A DNA stretch of 64,000 nucleotides from Telmatospirillum sp. J64-1 (lineage in GTDB: Bacteria; Pseudomonadota; Alphaproteobacteria; Rhodospirillales; Magnetospirillaceae): contig NZ_SBHN01000015.1 in NCBI RefSeq assembly GCF_006980715.1, positions 46,271-110,270 of the forward strand, written 5' to 3'. Numbering within the stretch: position 1 is the stretch's first letter; each line of letters opens with the position of its first letter. The notes under the pieces were generated by a model. The model ran no database searches, had not been told where the DNA came from, and saw only the letters and a program-made list of their open reading frames with translations. A program made the position numbers and the translations under genes. Positions 51,514 to 60,833 of this stretch are shown here, piece by piece.

Positions 51514-52623
51514 ATGAGCCTCGTGCGCCAGATGATTATTGTTGTGATCCTGGCCTTGGGGGTAGGGGGCGCGTGGTGGTTCTGGAGTTCGGGCGGGCAG
51601 GAATCCTCGGGAAGCGCGCCGCTCGCCCAGATTCCGGCCGTGCCGGTCGAAGTGGTCGAGGCGCGGCTTGATACCGTCGATGAAGTGATCGAGGCCGTCG
51701 GCACGACGCGGGCCCGGCAGTCGGTGGATGTGGTGGCCCTGGTTTCGGGGCGGATTTCCGACATCCTGTTCGAGGCCGGACAGCGGGTCGAGAAAGGGCA
51801 GGAACTGGTGCGGCTGGACAGTCGCATCGAGGAAGCCAATCTGGCCGAGGCCCGTGCCTTGATGGAAGATGCCCGCACCCAGCTGGAGCGGGCACGTCAA
51901 TTGCTTGCCAACCGCACCGTCCCCCAGGCCCGCGTGGACGAGCTTCAAGCCGCCTACAACGCCGCCCAGGCGCGTCTGACCGCCGCCGAAAGACGGCTGG
52001 AGGAACGGGTGATTGTGGCGCCCTTCAGCGGCGTCGTCGGCCTGCGCGAGGTGGATGAGGGCAGCCGCATCACGGAAAATACCGTGCTGACGCGGCTGGA
52101 CGACCTGTCGCTGGTGGAACTGGAATTCCAGGTCCCGGAAATCTTCTTCGGCCGCTTGCAGCGCGGCCAGCGGGTGGAAGCGATCAGCGCCGGCATGCGG
52201 GATCACCGCTTCGTCGGCACCATCGTCGCCATCGATACCCGCATCGACGCCGTTTCCCGCGCCTTCCGGGTGCGGGCGGAATTCCCCAATCCCGACAACG
52301 CCCTGCCGGCGGGCCTGTTCATGGCCGCGCAGATCACCCTGGACTCCCGGGCCGGTGCGGTGGTCATCCCGGAACAGGCCGTCGTGGCCGAAGGGCGGTC
52401 GACCTATGTCTACCGCGTGCGCGAGGGCGTGGCCGAACGGGTGGACGTGCAGCTCGGCCTGCGCCGGGTCGGCGAGGTCGAAGTGGTGGCGGGCCTGACT
52501 GCCGGGGACATGGTGGTGACGGCGGGCCTGCAACGGCTGCGCTCGGGGATGCCGGTGAATATCGTGTCCGAGCACCGCCCACAGATAACCGGTGAAGTCG
52601 GTGAACAGGAGCGTGCGGGATGA
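51514..52623 (+). CDS. RND efflux periplasmic adaptor subunit
   Basis: This 369-residue membrane-fusion protein links the inner-membrane RND pump to an outer-membrane channel. An N-terminal membrane anchor (MIIVVILALGVGGAWWFW) is followed by the lipoyl half-motifs (GRISDILFEAGQRVEKGQEL and VIVAPFSGVVGLREVDEG), a helical hairpin about residues 105-155, and beta-barrel and membrane-proximal domains. GGAGG precedes the ATG at 51514. The stop overlaps the permease start by 4 bases (ATGA). No outer-membrane TolC-like gene or regulator is adjacent. Confidence 0.94.
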   Translation: MSLVRQMIIVVILALGVGGAWWFWSSGGQESSGSAPLAQIPAVPVEVVEARLDTVDEVIEAVGTTRARQSVDVVALVSGRISDILFEAGQRVEKGQELVRLDSRIEEANLAEARALMEDARTQLERARQLLANRTVPQARVDELQAAYNAAQARLTAAERRLEERVIVAPFSGVVGLREVDEGSRITENTVLTRLDDLSLVELEFQVPEIFFGRLQRGQRVEAISAGMRDHRFVGTIVAIDTRIDAVSRAFRVRAEFPNPDNALPAGLFMAAQITLDSRAGAVVIPEQAVVAEGRSTYVYRVREGVAERVDVQLGLRRVGEVEVVAGLTAGDMVVTAGLQRLRSGMPVNIVSEHRPQITGEVGEQERAG

Positions 52624-55600
52624 TGATCTCCGATATCACGATCAAGCGTCCCGTCTTCGCCACGGTGCTGAGTGCGCTGATCGTCGTCATCGGTCTGTTC
52701 GCCCTGCTCAATCTGCCGGTGCGCGAGCTGCCCAGCGTGGATTCGGCGGTGGTGACGGTCACCACCACCTATTCCGGCGCCGCCCCGGAAATCGTCGATA
52801 CCGAGATCGTCGAGGTCATCGAGGGCGCGGTCAGCGGCATCGACGGCATCCGTTCCATCACCTCGACCAGCCGCCTGGGCAGCGGCAGCACGGTCATCGA
52901 GTTCGAGGTGTCGCGCAATATCGACGAGGCCACCAACGACGTGCGCGATGCCGTTGGCCGCGTCGCCAACCGCTTGCCCGACGACGCCGATACGCCCCGC
53001 GTGGTCAAGACCGACAGCGACGCCCAGCCGGTGATGCGCATTTCCATCACCAGCGACCGCCTCACGCCCGCCGAAATCTCGGATTATGCCAGCCGCTTCA
53101 TCGTCGACCGGCTGTCGATCCTGGACGGCGTGGCACAGGTGGAGATCTTCGGCGAACGCCGCTTCGCCATCCGTATCTGGCTTGACCGCCAAGCCCTGGC
53201 GGCGCGCAACCTGACGGTCGCCGATATCGAGGAGGCCCTGCGCCGCAACAATCTGGAACTGCCCGCCGGCCAGATCGAATCGACGACGCGCCAGTTCACC
53301 GTGCGCACCGATACCCGTCTGTCCTCGGTCGAGCAGTTCCGCAATATCGTGGTCACCCAGATCAACGGCTATCCGGTGCGGCTGGGTGACCTGGCGGAAG
53401 TGGAATTGGGGGTCGAGGACGACCGTTCGGCGGTGCGGGCCAATGGCCGCGCGGCGGTGGGGCTGGGCGTGCTGCGCCAGGCCCAGGCCAATACCATCGC
53501 CGTTTCGGAAAATGTGCGTGCGCAGTTGGAACTGCTGCGTCCGTCCCTGCCCGAGGGCATGGAAATCACCGTCAGCTCCGACGATGCCACCTTCATCACC
53601 CAGTCGATCCGCGAAGTGGTGGTGTCGCTGGGCATCTCGGTGGTGCTGGTGGTGCTGGTGATCCTGTTCTTCCTGCATTCGGTGCGAGCGACCATAGTGC
53701 CGGCGATCACCATTCCGGTGGCCGTGATCGGCACCTTCGCCTTCATGTATGCCTTCGGCTTTTCCATCAACGTGCTGACGCTGCTGGCCCTGCTGCTGGC
53801 CATCGGCCTGGTGGTCGACGACGCCATCGTGGTGCTGGAGAACATCCAGCGCCGGGTCGAAAGCGGCGAGAAGCCGCTGGCCGCCGCCTTCCTGGGCACG
53901 CGGCAGGTGACCTTCGCGGTCATCGCCACCTCCCTGACGCTGATCGCCGTCTTCGTGCCCATCTCGGCCCTGCAGGGCAATGTCGGGCGCCTGTTCGCGG
54001 AATTCGGCTTGGTCATGGCCTCGGCGGTGGCGATTTCCACCTTCGTCGCGCTCACGCTCTGCGCCATGCTGTGCTCGCGGCTGCTGCGCGAGAAGGAACA
54101 TCCTGGGCCGATCGGCCGGGCCCTGGAACGCGGCTTCGACATGATGGCCGAAGGCTATCGCCGCACGCTGAGCATGGCCCTGCGCATGCCGCTGGTGGTG
54201 CTGGCGGCGGCCTTCGCGCTGTCGGCCACCTCAGTCCTGATCTTCAACCTTCTGCCCAAGGAACTGACGCCTTCGGAAGACCGCGGCGTCTTCCTGATTC
54301 CCATCACCGCCCCGCAAGGCGCCACGACCGCCTATACCAATGAACAGGCCTTGCGCATCGAGGAGGTTCTGAAGCCCTTGCGCGAGAACGGCGAGGCCGA
54401 CCGCATCTTCTCCATCGTCGGCTTCCGCAATCAGCCGAACCGGGGATTCATCGTCGTCGGTTTGGTGGATTGGGAAAACCGCACGCGCAGCCAGCAGGAA
54501 ATCGTCAGCAGCGTCATTCCTGGCGTCAGCCAGGTTTCGGGCGTCCGCGCCTTCCCGGTCAATCCGGCGGGCCTCGGCCAGCGCGGCAGCAGCCAGCCCC
54601 TGCGCGTCGTGATCGGGGGGCCCGATTACGAGAGCGTGCAGGAATGGGCCGAGCGCATCCTCGCCCGCGCCGAGACCAATCCCGGCCTGCAGAATGTCGA
54701 GATCGACTTCGAGCCCACCCGTCCCCAGTTCAATGTCGTCATCGACCGCCAGCGGGCCGATGACCTGGGCGTGGGGATCGAGCAGATCGGCCGTACCTTG
54801 CAGACCATGCTGGCCTCGCGCGAGGTGACCGATTACATCGATCGGGGCCGGGTCTATCCCGTCCTCTTGCAGGCCCGCGATGCCGACCGGCGCACGCCTT
54901 CCGACCTGACCAATATCTTCGTGCGGACCGACAACGGTGAGCTGGTGCCGCTGACCGCCCTGGTCAGCCTGGACGAACTGGCCGCGGCGCCCGAGCTGCG
55001 CCGCTACGATCGCCTGCCTTCGGTCACCATCACCGCCGCGCTGGTCGACGGCTACGACCTGGGCTCGGCCATCACCTATATGGAGGAACTGGCCGCCGAG
55101 GTCCTGCCGCCCGAGGGGCGCCTGGATTTCGCCGGGCAGAGCCGTGAATATCTGGAGACGTCTGGCGGTCTGGCGCTGATTTTCGGTCTGGCCCTGCTGA
55201 TCGTCTTCCTGGTCCTGGCCGCCCAGTTCGAAAGCTTCATCCATCCGCTGATCATCATGCTGTCGGTGCCGCTGGCCATCGCCGGAGCCCTGGCGGCGCT
55301 GTATTTCACCGGAACCTCGCTCAATATCTACAGTCAGATCGGCATGGTGCTGCTGATCGGGCTGATGGCGAAGAACGGCATCCTGATCGTCGAATTCGCC
55401 AACCAGCTGCGCAGCGAGGGCATGGATGTGCGGACCGCCATCACCGAAGGCTCGGCCCTGCGCTTCCGCCCGATCCTTATGACCGTCCTGTCCACGGTCC
55501 TGGGGGCGGTACCGCTGATCATGGCCACGGGCGCCGGGGCGGAAAGCCGCGTGGCCATCGGCGTCGTGGTCATCGGGGGCTTGAGCGTCGCCTCGCTCCT

Positions 55601-55721
55601 GACGCTGTTCGTCACGCCGGTCCTCTATGACCTGCTGGCCCGCTTCACCAAGTCGGTGGATGCGGTCGAGCGCGAACTCAACGGGCAATTGGCCGAGCGC
55701 CAGCCGAAGGCAGCGGAATAG
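52620..55721 (+). CDS. RND multidrug efflux permease (AcrB/HAE1 family)
   Basis: This proton-driven exporter has 1033 residues, the normal length of the hydrophobe-amphiphile family. Twelve membrane helices and two large periplasmic loops are visible. The proton-relay region reads LLLAIGLVVDDAIVVLENIQ, with the paired Asp. The second half contains IGLMAKNGILIVEFANQLR. The start IKRPVFATVLSALIVVIG is typical. It is coupled to the adaptor gene by an ATGA overlap and followed by a terminator. Drug substrates cannot be deduced. Confidence 0.95.
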   Translation: MMISDITIKRPVFATVLSALIVVIGLFALLNLPVRELPSVDSAVVTVTTTYSGAAPEIVDTEIVEVIEGAVSGIDGIRSITSTSRLGSGSTVIEFEVSRNIDEATNDVRDAVGRVANRLPDDADTPRVVKTDSDAQPVMRISITSDRLTPAEISDYASRFIVDRLSILDGVAQVEIFGERRFAIRIWLDRQALAARNLTVADIEEALRRNNLELPAGQIESTTRQFTVRTDTRLSSVEQFRNIVVTQINGYPVRLGDLAEVELGVEDDRSAVRANGRAAVGLGVLRQAQANTIAVSENVRAQLELLRPSLPEGMEITVSSDDATFITQSIREVVVSLGISVVLVVLVILFFLHSVRATIVPAITIPVAVIGTFAFMYAFGFSINVLTLLALLLAIGLVVDDAIVVLENIQRRVESGEKPLAAAFLGTRQVTFAVIATSLTLIAVFVPISALQGNVGRLFAEFGLVMASAVAISTFVALTLCAMLCSRLLREKEHPGPIGRALERGFDMMAEGYRRTLSMALRMPLVVLAAAFALSATSVLIFNLLPKELTPSEDRGVFLIPITAPQGATTAYTNEQALRIEEVLKPLRENGEADRIFSIVGFRNQPNRGFIVVGLVDWENRTRSQQEIVSSVIPGVSQVSGVRAFPVNPAGLGQRGSSQPLRVVIGGPDYESVQEWAERILARAETNPGLQNVEIDFEPTRPQFNVVIDRQRADDLGVGIEQIGRTLQTMLASREVTDYIDRGRVYPVLLQARDADRRTPSDLTNIFVRTDNGELVPLTALVSLDELAAAPELRRYDRLPSVTITAALVDGYDLGSAITYMEELAAEVLPPEGRLDFAGQSREYLETSGGLALIFGLALLIVFLVLAAQFESFIHPLIIMLSVPLAIAGALAALYFTGTSLNIYSQIGMVLLIGLMAKNGILIVEFANQLRSEGMDVRTAITEGSALRFRPILMTVLSTVLGAVPLIMATGAGAESRVAIGVVVIGGLSVASLLTLFVTPVLYDLLARFTKSVDAVERELNGQLAERQPKAAE

Positions 55722-55749
55722 GTTCAGCCTTTCCGCCGGAGCATTGACA

Positions 55750-55788
55750 GGGCGGCTGTCGGCAGGCGACAGTCGCCCGATTTTTTTT
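55750..55788 (+). terminator. Terminator of the RND operon
   Basis: A 12-bp stem (55750-55761 with 55767-55778, one mismatch) around a short loop is followed by eight T residues. Confidence 0.9.
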
Positions 55789-55820
55789 CCACACGCGCCG
55801 CGTCGTCCGGAGCCTCAGAG

Positions 55821-56936
55821 ATGTCCATTCCGTTTATCGATCTTCCCGCCCAACGCCGCCGTCTTGGCGCCCGCATCGACCAGGCGATCGCCCGGGTGCT
55901 CGATCATGGTGCCTATATCCTGGGGCCGGAGGTGACGAAGCTCGAAGAGCAGCTGGCGGCCTTTGCCGAGACCCGCTTCGCCGTGACCTGCGCCAACGGC
56001 ACCGATGCCCTGCAACTGGTGCTGATGGCCGAAGGAATCGGGCCGGGCGATGCGGTCTTCGTTCCCGCCTTCACCTTCGTCGCCACCGGCGAGGTGGTGC
56101 CGCTGGTCGGTGCCACGCCGGTCTTCGTGGACGTCCTGCCCGACACGTTCAACATGGACCCGGCCAGCCTGGAGGCCGCCATCGGCGAGGCGGAGCGCCA
56201 GGGGCTGAAGCCGCGCATGGTGATCCCGGTGGACCTGTTCGGCCAGCCCGCCGACTACCCCGCCATCCAGAAGGTGGCCGACCGTCATGGCCTGACGGTG
56301 CTGGCCGATTCCGCCCAGGGCTTCGGCGGACGCCTGAACGGCAAGTCCGCCGCCAGCCTGGCGAAATACACCTCGACCAGCTTCTTCCCGGCCAAGCCGC
56401 TGGGCTGCTATGGCGATGGCGGGGCGATCTTCACCGATGACGAAGCCGTCGTCGAATTGCTGAAGTCGATCCGCATGCACGGCCAGGGGCGCGACCGCTA
56501 CGAGAATGTGCGGATCGGCCTGAATTCCCGCCTCGACACCATCCAGGCGGCGATCCTGCTCGAGAAGCTGGACATCTTCCCCGACGAGATCGAGGCCCGC
56601 GACCGCATCGCCCAACGCTACAACGATCTGCTGAAGGACGTGGCGGAGGTTCCGGTGGTGATGGAGGGCGCCCGATCGGTCTGGGCGCAATACACCATCC
56701 TGGTGGATGACCGCGCCAAGGTCGCTGAAGCCTGCAAGGCGAACGGCGTGCCCACCGCCATCTACTATCCGATCCCGTTGAACCAGCAGGGCGGCTACAA
56801 CATGTTCCCGGTGGCCCCGGGCGGCGTGAAGGTGGCCGAAAGCCTGTCGCGCCGGGTGATCAGCCTGCCCATGCATCCCTATCTCGACGAGGCGACCCAG
56901 GACCGCATCGTCGCGGTGGTGCGCGGCGCGCTCTAA
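55821..56936 (+). CDS. DegT/DnrJ/EryC1/StrS-family sugar aminotransferase
   Basis: This 371-residue PLP-dependent enzyme aminates a keto group on a nucleotide sugar for LPS, capsule or O-antigen synthesis. It begins IPFIDLPAQRRRLGARID, with GTDALQLVLMAEGIGPGDAV for cofactor binding. The DSAQGFGG Asp and the Lys of TSFFPAKPLGCYGDGGA form the internal aldimine site. The length is normal. The next gene is a UDP-sugar epimerase, 27 bases downstream, so both probably belong to one glycan pathway. The sugar itself is not identifiable. Confidence 0.93.
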   Translation: MSIPFIDLPAQRRRLGARIDQAIARVLDHGAYILGPEVTKLEEQLAAFAETRFAVTCANGTDALQLVLMAEGIGPGDAVFVPAFTFVATGEVVPLVGATPVFVDVLPDTFNMDPASLEAAIGEAERQGLKPRMVIPVDLFGQPADYPAIQKVADRHGLTVLADSAQGFGGRLNGKSAASLAKYTSTSFFPAKPLGCYGDGGAIFTDDEAVVELLKSIRMHGQGRDRYENVRIGLNSRLDTIQAAILLEKLDIFPDEIEARDRIAQRYNDLLKDVAEVPVVMEGARSVWAQYTILVDDRAKVAEACKANGVPTAIYYPIPLNQQGGYNMFPVAPGGVKVAESLSRRVISLPMHPYLDEATQDRIVAVVRGAL

Positions 56937-56963
56937 GGGATTTCGGAACAGGAGGAAAAGACA

Positions 56964-57941
56964 GTGTCCATCATCGTGACCGGTGCGGCAGGCTTCATCG
57001 GCTTTCACACCGCCAAGCGGTTGCTCGAGCGCGGCGAGCGGGTCATCGGGGTGGACAATGTCAACGACTACTACGATCCGTCCCTGAAGGAAGCGCGGCT
57101 GGCCGTGCTGCGGGAATACGAGGGCTTCTCCTTCTACCGCATCGACATTGCCGACCGCGCGGCGATGGACGAGATGCTGGCGCGGTATGACGACATCAGC
57201 GATATCGTCCATCTCGCCGCCCAGGCCGGGGTGCGCTATTCGCTGATCAATCCCTATGCCTACAGCCATGCCAATCTCGAAGGCCATCTGGTGATGCTGG
57301 AAGTGGCGCGGCGGCTAAAGCCGCGTCACTTCGTCTATGCCAGTTCGTCCTCGGTCTACGGTGCCAACAAGACCTTGCCCTTCTCGGTCGAGGACAGGGT
57401 GGACAACCCCATCTCGCTCTATGCCGCCACCAAGAAGGCGAACGAGCTGATGAGCCACACCTACAGCCATCTCTACCGCATTCCTTCGACCGGCTTGCGC
57501 TTCTTCACCGTCTACGGCCCCTGGGGGCGGCCCGACATGGCGGCCTTCCTGTTCACCAGGGCGATCATGGCCGGCCAGCCGATCAAGGTGTTCAATCACG
57601 GCCGGATGCGCCGCGACTTCACCTATATCGACGACATCGTCTCGGGCGTCATCGGCGTCCTGGTCAAGCCGCCGGCGGATGACGGCGAGACCCCTCCCTA
57701 CCGCCTCTACAATATCGGCAACAACCGTTCGGAGGACCTGATGCGCTTCATCGGCCTGATCGAGCGGGAGCTGGGCCGCAAGGCGCAATACGAGATGCTG
57801 CCCATGCAGCCCGGCGACGTGCCGGAAACCTATGCCGATATCGAGGCCCTGGCGCGCGATGTCGGCTATGCCCCGACCACCTCCATCGACGAAGGCATTC
57901 CGCGCTTCGTGTCCTGGTATCGGGATTATCACGGAGTGTGA
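56964..57941 (+). CDS. NAD-dependent UDP-sugar epimerase (UDP-glucuronate 4-epimerase type)
   Basis: This 325-residue extended short-chain dehydrogenase starts at a GTG with AGGAGG 8 bases upstream. It has the Rossmann motif VTGAAGFIGFHTAKRLLERG, the DNVNDYYDPSLKEARL segment typical of UDP-glucuronate/galacturonate epimerases, and the catalytic SSSVYG with YAATKKANE (Y-x3-K). RFFTVYGPWGRPDMA is also typical of this subgroup. It converts UDP-GlcA to UDP-GalA if the subgroup assignment holds. It follows the DegT aminotransferase gene. Confidence 0.93.
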   Translation: MSIIVTGAAGFIGFHTAKRLLERGERVIGVDNVNDYYDPSLKEARLAVLREYEGFSFYRIDIADRAAMDEMLARYDDISDIVHLAAQAGVRYSLINPYAYSHANLEGHLVMLEVARRLKPRHFVYASSSSVYGANKTLPFSVEDRVDNPISLYAATKKANELMSHTYSHLYRIPSTGLRFFTVYGPWGRPDMAAFLFTRAIMAGQPIKVFNHGRMRRDFTYIDDIVSGVIGVLVKPPADDGETPPYRLYNIGNNRSEDLMRFIGLIERELGRKAQYEMLPMQPGDVPETYADIEALARDVGYAPTTSIDEGIPRFVSWYRDYHGV

Positions 57942-58098
57942 CGCCCGTGCCCGCCGAGGATGGAGGACAGGCCCGGCCTTGTGTCCGTCCGGCCGAGGGT
58001 TATGTGTAGTCTGCCATGAGAAATTTGCACGGAAATCTCGTAGATTGGCGTGATACCCGTGGGGTTGTCTGTTTTTCTTCCTTATGCTAGGCAGGGCC

Positions 58099-58569
58099 AT
58101 GATCAGTCGGCTGAAATCGCTATTGCTGGGAACGAGCGCGGATACGCCCGACAAGGGGCATGACAGCGTGCAGCTTGCGGCTGCCGCCGTGCTGGTGGAG
58201 GCGGCCATGATGGATGGTCGCATCAAGGATGCGGAGAAGGCCCACATCCACAGCCTGATGCGCGAGCGGTTCAAACTGACCGATGAAGAGGCGGATGAGC
58301 TGGTGGCTTCGGCCATAGAGGCGATGCAGGAATCCAGCCAGCTTCTGCCCTTCACGCGCACCATCAAGGACAATTTCGATTACGAGCAGCGGATCGAGAT
58401 CATTGAAATGCTGTGGGAGGTGGCCTATGCCGACGGCCAGCTCCACGACTACGAGAGCAACCTGGCCCGTCGCGTCAGCGGCCTCATCTACGTGACCGAC
58501 CAGGATAGCGGGGCGGCCCGCAAGCGCGCCATGGCCCGTCTCGGCCTGAACGACGGCACGCTGGGCTGA
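58099..58569 (+). CDS. TerB-family protein
   Basis: This 156-residue, all-helical protein of the TerB/DjlA-like co-chaperone N-terminal fold has [20 protein letters not shown] in the first half and [19 protein letters not shown] in the second. These two D-G-x-[IL] repeats are the family's acidic metal-binding loops. TerB proteins are linked to tellurite resistance and membrane stress, but most chromosomal single copies have unknown roles. The ATG at 58099 was chosen over one five codons earlier. No other ter gene is present. Confidence 0.88.
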   Translation: MISRLKSLLLGTSADTPDKGHDSVQLAAAAVLVEAAMMDGRIKDAEKAHIHSLMRERFKLTDEEADELVASAIEAMQESSQLLPFTRTIKDNFDYEQRIEIIEMLWEVAYADGQLHDYESNLARRVSGLIYVTDQDSGAARKRAMARLGLNDGTLG

Positions 58570-58601
58570 CGCCGCCACGCATCTTCCCCCAGGAGACCAT
58601 C

Positions 58602-58931
58602 ATGGCCTATATCGTTACCGAGAACTGCATCAAGTGCAAATATACCGACTGCGTCGAGGTCTGCCCGGTCGATTGCTTCTACGAAGGCGAGAACATGCTC
58701 GTCATCAATCCGGACGAGTGCATCGATTGCGGCGTCTGCGAGCCTGAATGCCCGGCCGAGGCCATCCTGCCCGATTCCGAGGAACTGGCCCAGAAATGGG
58801 CCGAGATGAACCGGGAATATTCGCTGAAGTGGCCGAACATCACCCGCCGCAAGGACGCGCCGGCCGATGCCGACGAATGGAAGGGCCGCCCCGACAAGGC
58901 CAAGCTACTGAGCGAGAAGCCCGGCAGCTGA
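58602..58931 (+). CDS. fdxA: Seven-iron ferredoxin FdxA
   Basis: This 109-residue electron carrier has one [3Fe-4S] and one [4Fe-4S] cluster. Cys clusters are [14 protein letters not shown] (from residue 9) and [12 protein letters not shown] (from residue 40), followed by the long C-terminal tail typical of FdxA, with [15 protein letters not shown]. The length matches the family. AGGAGA lies before the ATG. It sits between the TerB gene and carD, as in many alphaproteobacteria (fdxA next to carD). The redox partner is unknown. Confidence 0.97.
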   Translation: MAYIVTENCIKCKYTDCVEVCPVDCFYEGENMLVINPDECIDCGVCEPECPAEAILPDSEELAQKWAEMNREYSLKWPNITRRKDAPADADEWKGRPDKAKLLSEKPGS

Positions 58932-59074
58932 GGCCGGTGCCGGTTTCCCCGGCGCCTTTCCTGGCGAGTCTCCGGCACCCGGCGGCTTCCTGACCACGTG
59001 GATTAGTCTTCCGCGCCGAAGGGAAAGCCAGCCGGGTGCTTGTTTTTCTCCTGTCTTTCACATACGCCTCGTGC

Positions 59075-59286
59075 TATAAGAAGCAGTCCGCCGAAATGCG
59101 TCCGGCGGACTTACCTTTCGGCAGCCGCCATGCATAAGGCGGCCCGATTCATACGGGACAAGACAAGTTCACTATCGGCCCGTTCCAACAGACGGTGCCG
59201 TAACCCGTGTTTGCACCACGCCGCGATAGGCGGTATGGCGGGTCAGAGCGCCCAAAGCCTCTCTTTCTCGAAGGATGAGTGATAAG
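59075..59286 (+). promoter_or_regulatory. Probable carD promoter and long structured leader
   Basis: TATAAG (59075-59080) is a likely -10 box; the -35 box is weak. A 9-bp perfect hairpin (59085-59093 with 59103-59111) would sit at the very 5' end of the transcript, leaving a leader of nearly 200 bases before carD. No open frame in it is convincing. Confidence 0.4.
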
Positions 59287-59784
59287 ATGTCGAGCGACCT
59301 TACCTTTACTGCCGGTGACTACGTGGTCTATCCGACCCATGGGGTGGGCCAGGTCACCGCGATCGAACAGCAGCAGATCGCGGGCATGGAAGTAAAGCTG
59401 TTCGTCATTTCTTTTGATCGTGATCGCATGACGCTGCGTGTTCCGATCAGCAAGGCGCACAAGTCCGGTCTGCGCCGCCTGTCTTCCTCTTCCGTCATGG
59501 AACAGGCGCTGTCCACCCTGAAGGGCCGGGCCCGCGTCAAGCGGACCATGTGGAGCCGCCGCGCCCAGGAATACGAAGCCAAGATCAATTCCGGCGACCC
59601 CATCGCCATCGCCGAAGTGGTGCGCGACCTGCACCGCAATGCCAACCAGCCCGACCAGTCCTATAGCGAAAGGCAGATCTACGAAGCTGCCCTGGAGCGT
59701 CTGGCGGCCGAATTGGCGGCTGTCGAGTCGATCGACGCCGATGCTGCAACGCAAAAGCTGGAAAAGCTTCTCTTCGCTGCGTAA
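59287..59784 (+). CDS. carD: CarD-family transcriptional regulator
   Basis: CarD proteins bind the RNA polymerase beta subunit and stabilise open promoter complexes. The 165-residue protein has the N-terminal Tudor-like RNA-polymerase-interacting domain (FTAGDYVVYPTHGVGQVTAI, then DRMTLRVPI) and a helical DNA-binding C-terminal domain with WSRRAQEYEAKINSGDPIAI. The ATG at 59287, 11 bases after AAGGA, is preferred to the ATG at 59275, which directly abuts that site. It follows fdxA after a 355-base gap with its own likely promoter. Confidence 0.95.
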   Translation: MSSDLTFTAGDYVVYPTHGVGQVTAIEQQQIAGMEVKLFVISFDRDRMTLRVPISKAHKSGLRRLSSSSVMEQALSTLKGRARVKRTMWSRRAQEYEAKINSGDPIAIAEVVRDLHRNANQPDQSYSERQIYEAALERLAAELAAVESIDADAATQKLEKLLFAA

Positions 59785-59850
59785 TCTGGTATGTGGGGCG
59801 GCTCATCCTGGGCCGCCACGCCACTTCTTGGAATAACGCACGCATCCATA

Positions 59851-60654
59851 ATGACGGCCACCCAGAACATTTTCGCATCATTGCGGGCAAATACGCGTGT
59901 CTGGGCGGTCGCCGCCATTCATGGGCAAGTGGACCGCCTGCGTGCGCTGCATGACAAGCTGAGCGGGGAATTGGCCCTGGGCGACCAGATCGTCTATTTG
60001 GGCAATTTCCTGGGCCACGGCCCCGCCGTGCGCGAAACCGTCGAGGAATTGCTGCTGTTCCGCCGGGCTGTCATGGCCCGCACCTGCGAGGACGGTGCCT
60101 CGCTGGTCTATCTGCGCGGCCAGCAGGAAGAGATGTGGCAGAAGCTGCTTCAGCTTCAATTCGCTCCCAATCCATCGGAAGTGCTGCAATGGCTGGCCGA
60201 TAACGGCATCGAGGCCACCGTCAACGCCTATGGCGGACGCCTGCGGGAAGGCTTCACCTATATCCGCGACGGCGTTTTGCCGCTGACCCGCTGGACCAGC
60301 AGCCTGCGCCAGTCCATGCGCCAGCATGACGGCCACACCCAACTGATGAGCGTGTTGCGCCACGCCGCCTATACCGAGGACGGCCGCCTGCTTCTGGTCA
60401 GCGCGGGTATCGATCCGCGCCGCCCGCTCGAGGATCAGGGCGACGCCTTCTGGTGGGGCAGTGGCGGCTTCGTCGAACTGGCCGAATCCTATAGTGGCTT
60501 CGGCTGTGTCGTGCGCGGCTTCGACCGCGCCCATTCCGGCCCGGCTTTCGGCTCCGTCTCCGCGACGCTGGATGCCGGTTGCGGCTTCGGCGGCCCTCTG
60601 GTCGCCGCCGCCTTCGACCCCGACGGCAGCGTGGGCACGGTCATCGAGGCGTGA
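59851..60654 (+). CDS. Degenerate calcineurin-like metallophosphatase
   Basis: This 267-residue protein has the outline of a serine/threonine phosphatase-like metallophosphoesterase, but its metal motifs are eroded. GDxHG appears as AAIHGQ (21-26), GDxVDRG as LGNFLGHGP (50-58), and GNHE as RGQQEE (about 94). One His (AIHG) and a late loop VSAGIDPRRPL remain. It is probably not a normal phosphatase and may bind ligand or protein instead. It directly follows carD, 66 bases downstream, and may be co-transcribed. The family assignment rests on motif outline, so it is moderately certain. Confidence 0.75.
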   Translation: MTATQNIFASLRANTRVWAVAAIHGQVDRLRALHDKLSGELALGDQIVYLGNFLGHGPAVRETVEELLLFRRAVMARTCEDGASLVYLRGQQEEMWQKLLQLQFAPNPSEVLQWLADNGIEATVNAYGGRLREGFTYIRDGVLPLTRWTSSLRQSMRQHDGHTQLMSVLRHAAYTEDGRLLLVSAGIDPRRPLEDQGDAFWWGSGGFVELAESYSGFGCVVRGFDRAHSGPAFGSVSATLDAGCGFGGPLVAAAFDPDGSVGTVIEA

Positions 60655-60663
60655 GGAATCGTC

Positions 60664-60782
60664 GCATGCTTCGAGACGCCGCTTCGCGGCTCCTCAGCAT
60701 GAGGGATACCTTGCTGATATAAATAAAGAATTAGCCTCACCCTGAGGAGGCCCGTAGGGCCGTCTCGAAGGGTGCGGCGGAC
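60664..60782. repeat. Intergenic repeat element R2, longer copy
   Basis: This begins ATGCTTCGAGACGCCGCTTCG and, after an A+T-rich middle (ATATAAATAAAGAATTA), ends with CACCCTGAGGAGGCCC and CGTCTCGAAGGGTGCGG. The outer parts are inverted copies of each other (GCTTCGAGACG.../...CGTCTCGAAGG). Related to 45526-45605 and 28904-28945. Confidence 0.75.
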
Positions 60783-60795
60783 CAACCCTGTCCGC

Positions 60796-60825
60796 GCCTC
60801 GTGCGTCAGAGTTGACGCACGAGGC
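60796..60825 (-). terminator. Perfect hairpin after the flavodoxin-fold gene
   Basis: A 13-bp perfect stem (60796-60808 with 60813-60825) around a 4-base loop lies 8 bases beyond the minus-strand gene stop. No T run follows, so it may stop transcription weakly or protect the mRNA end. Confidence 0.55.
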
Positions 60826-60833
60826 GGGTCCTC

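Noticed and set aside
58099..58569. Tellurite-resistance operon
   Set aside because: Only a single TerB-like gene is present, with no terA, terC, terD or terZ neighbours.
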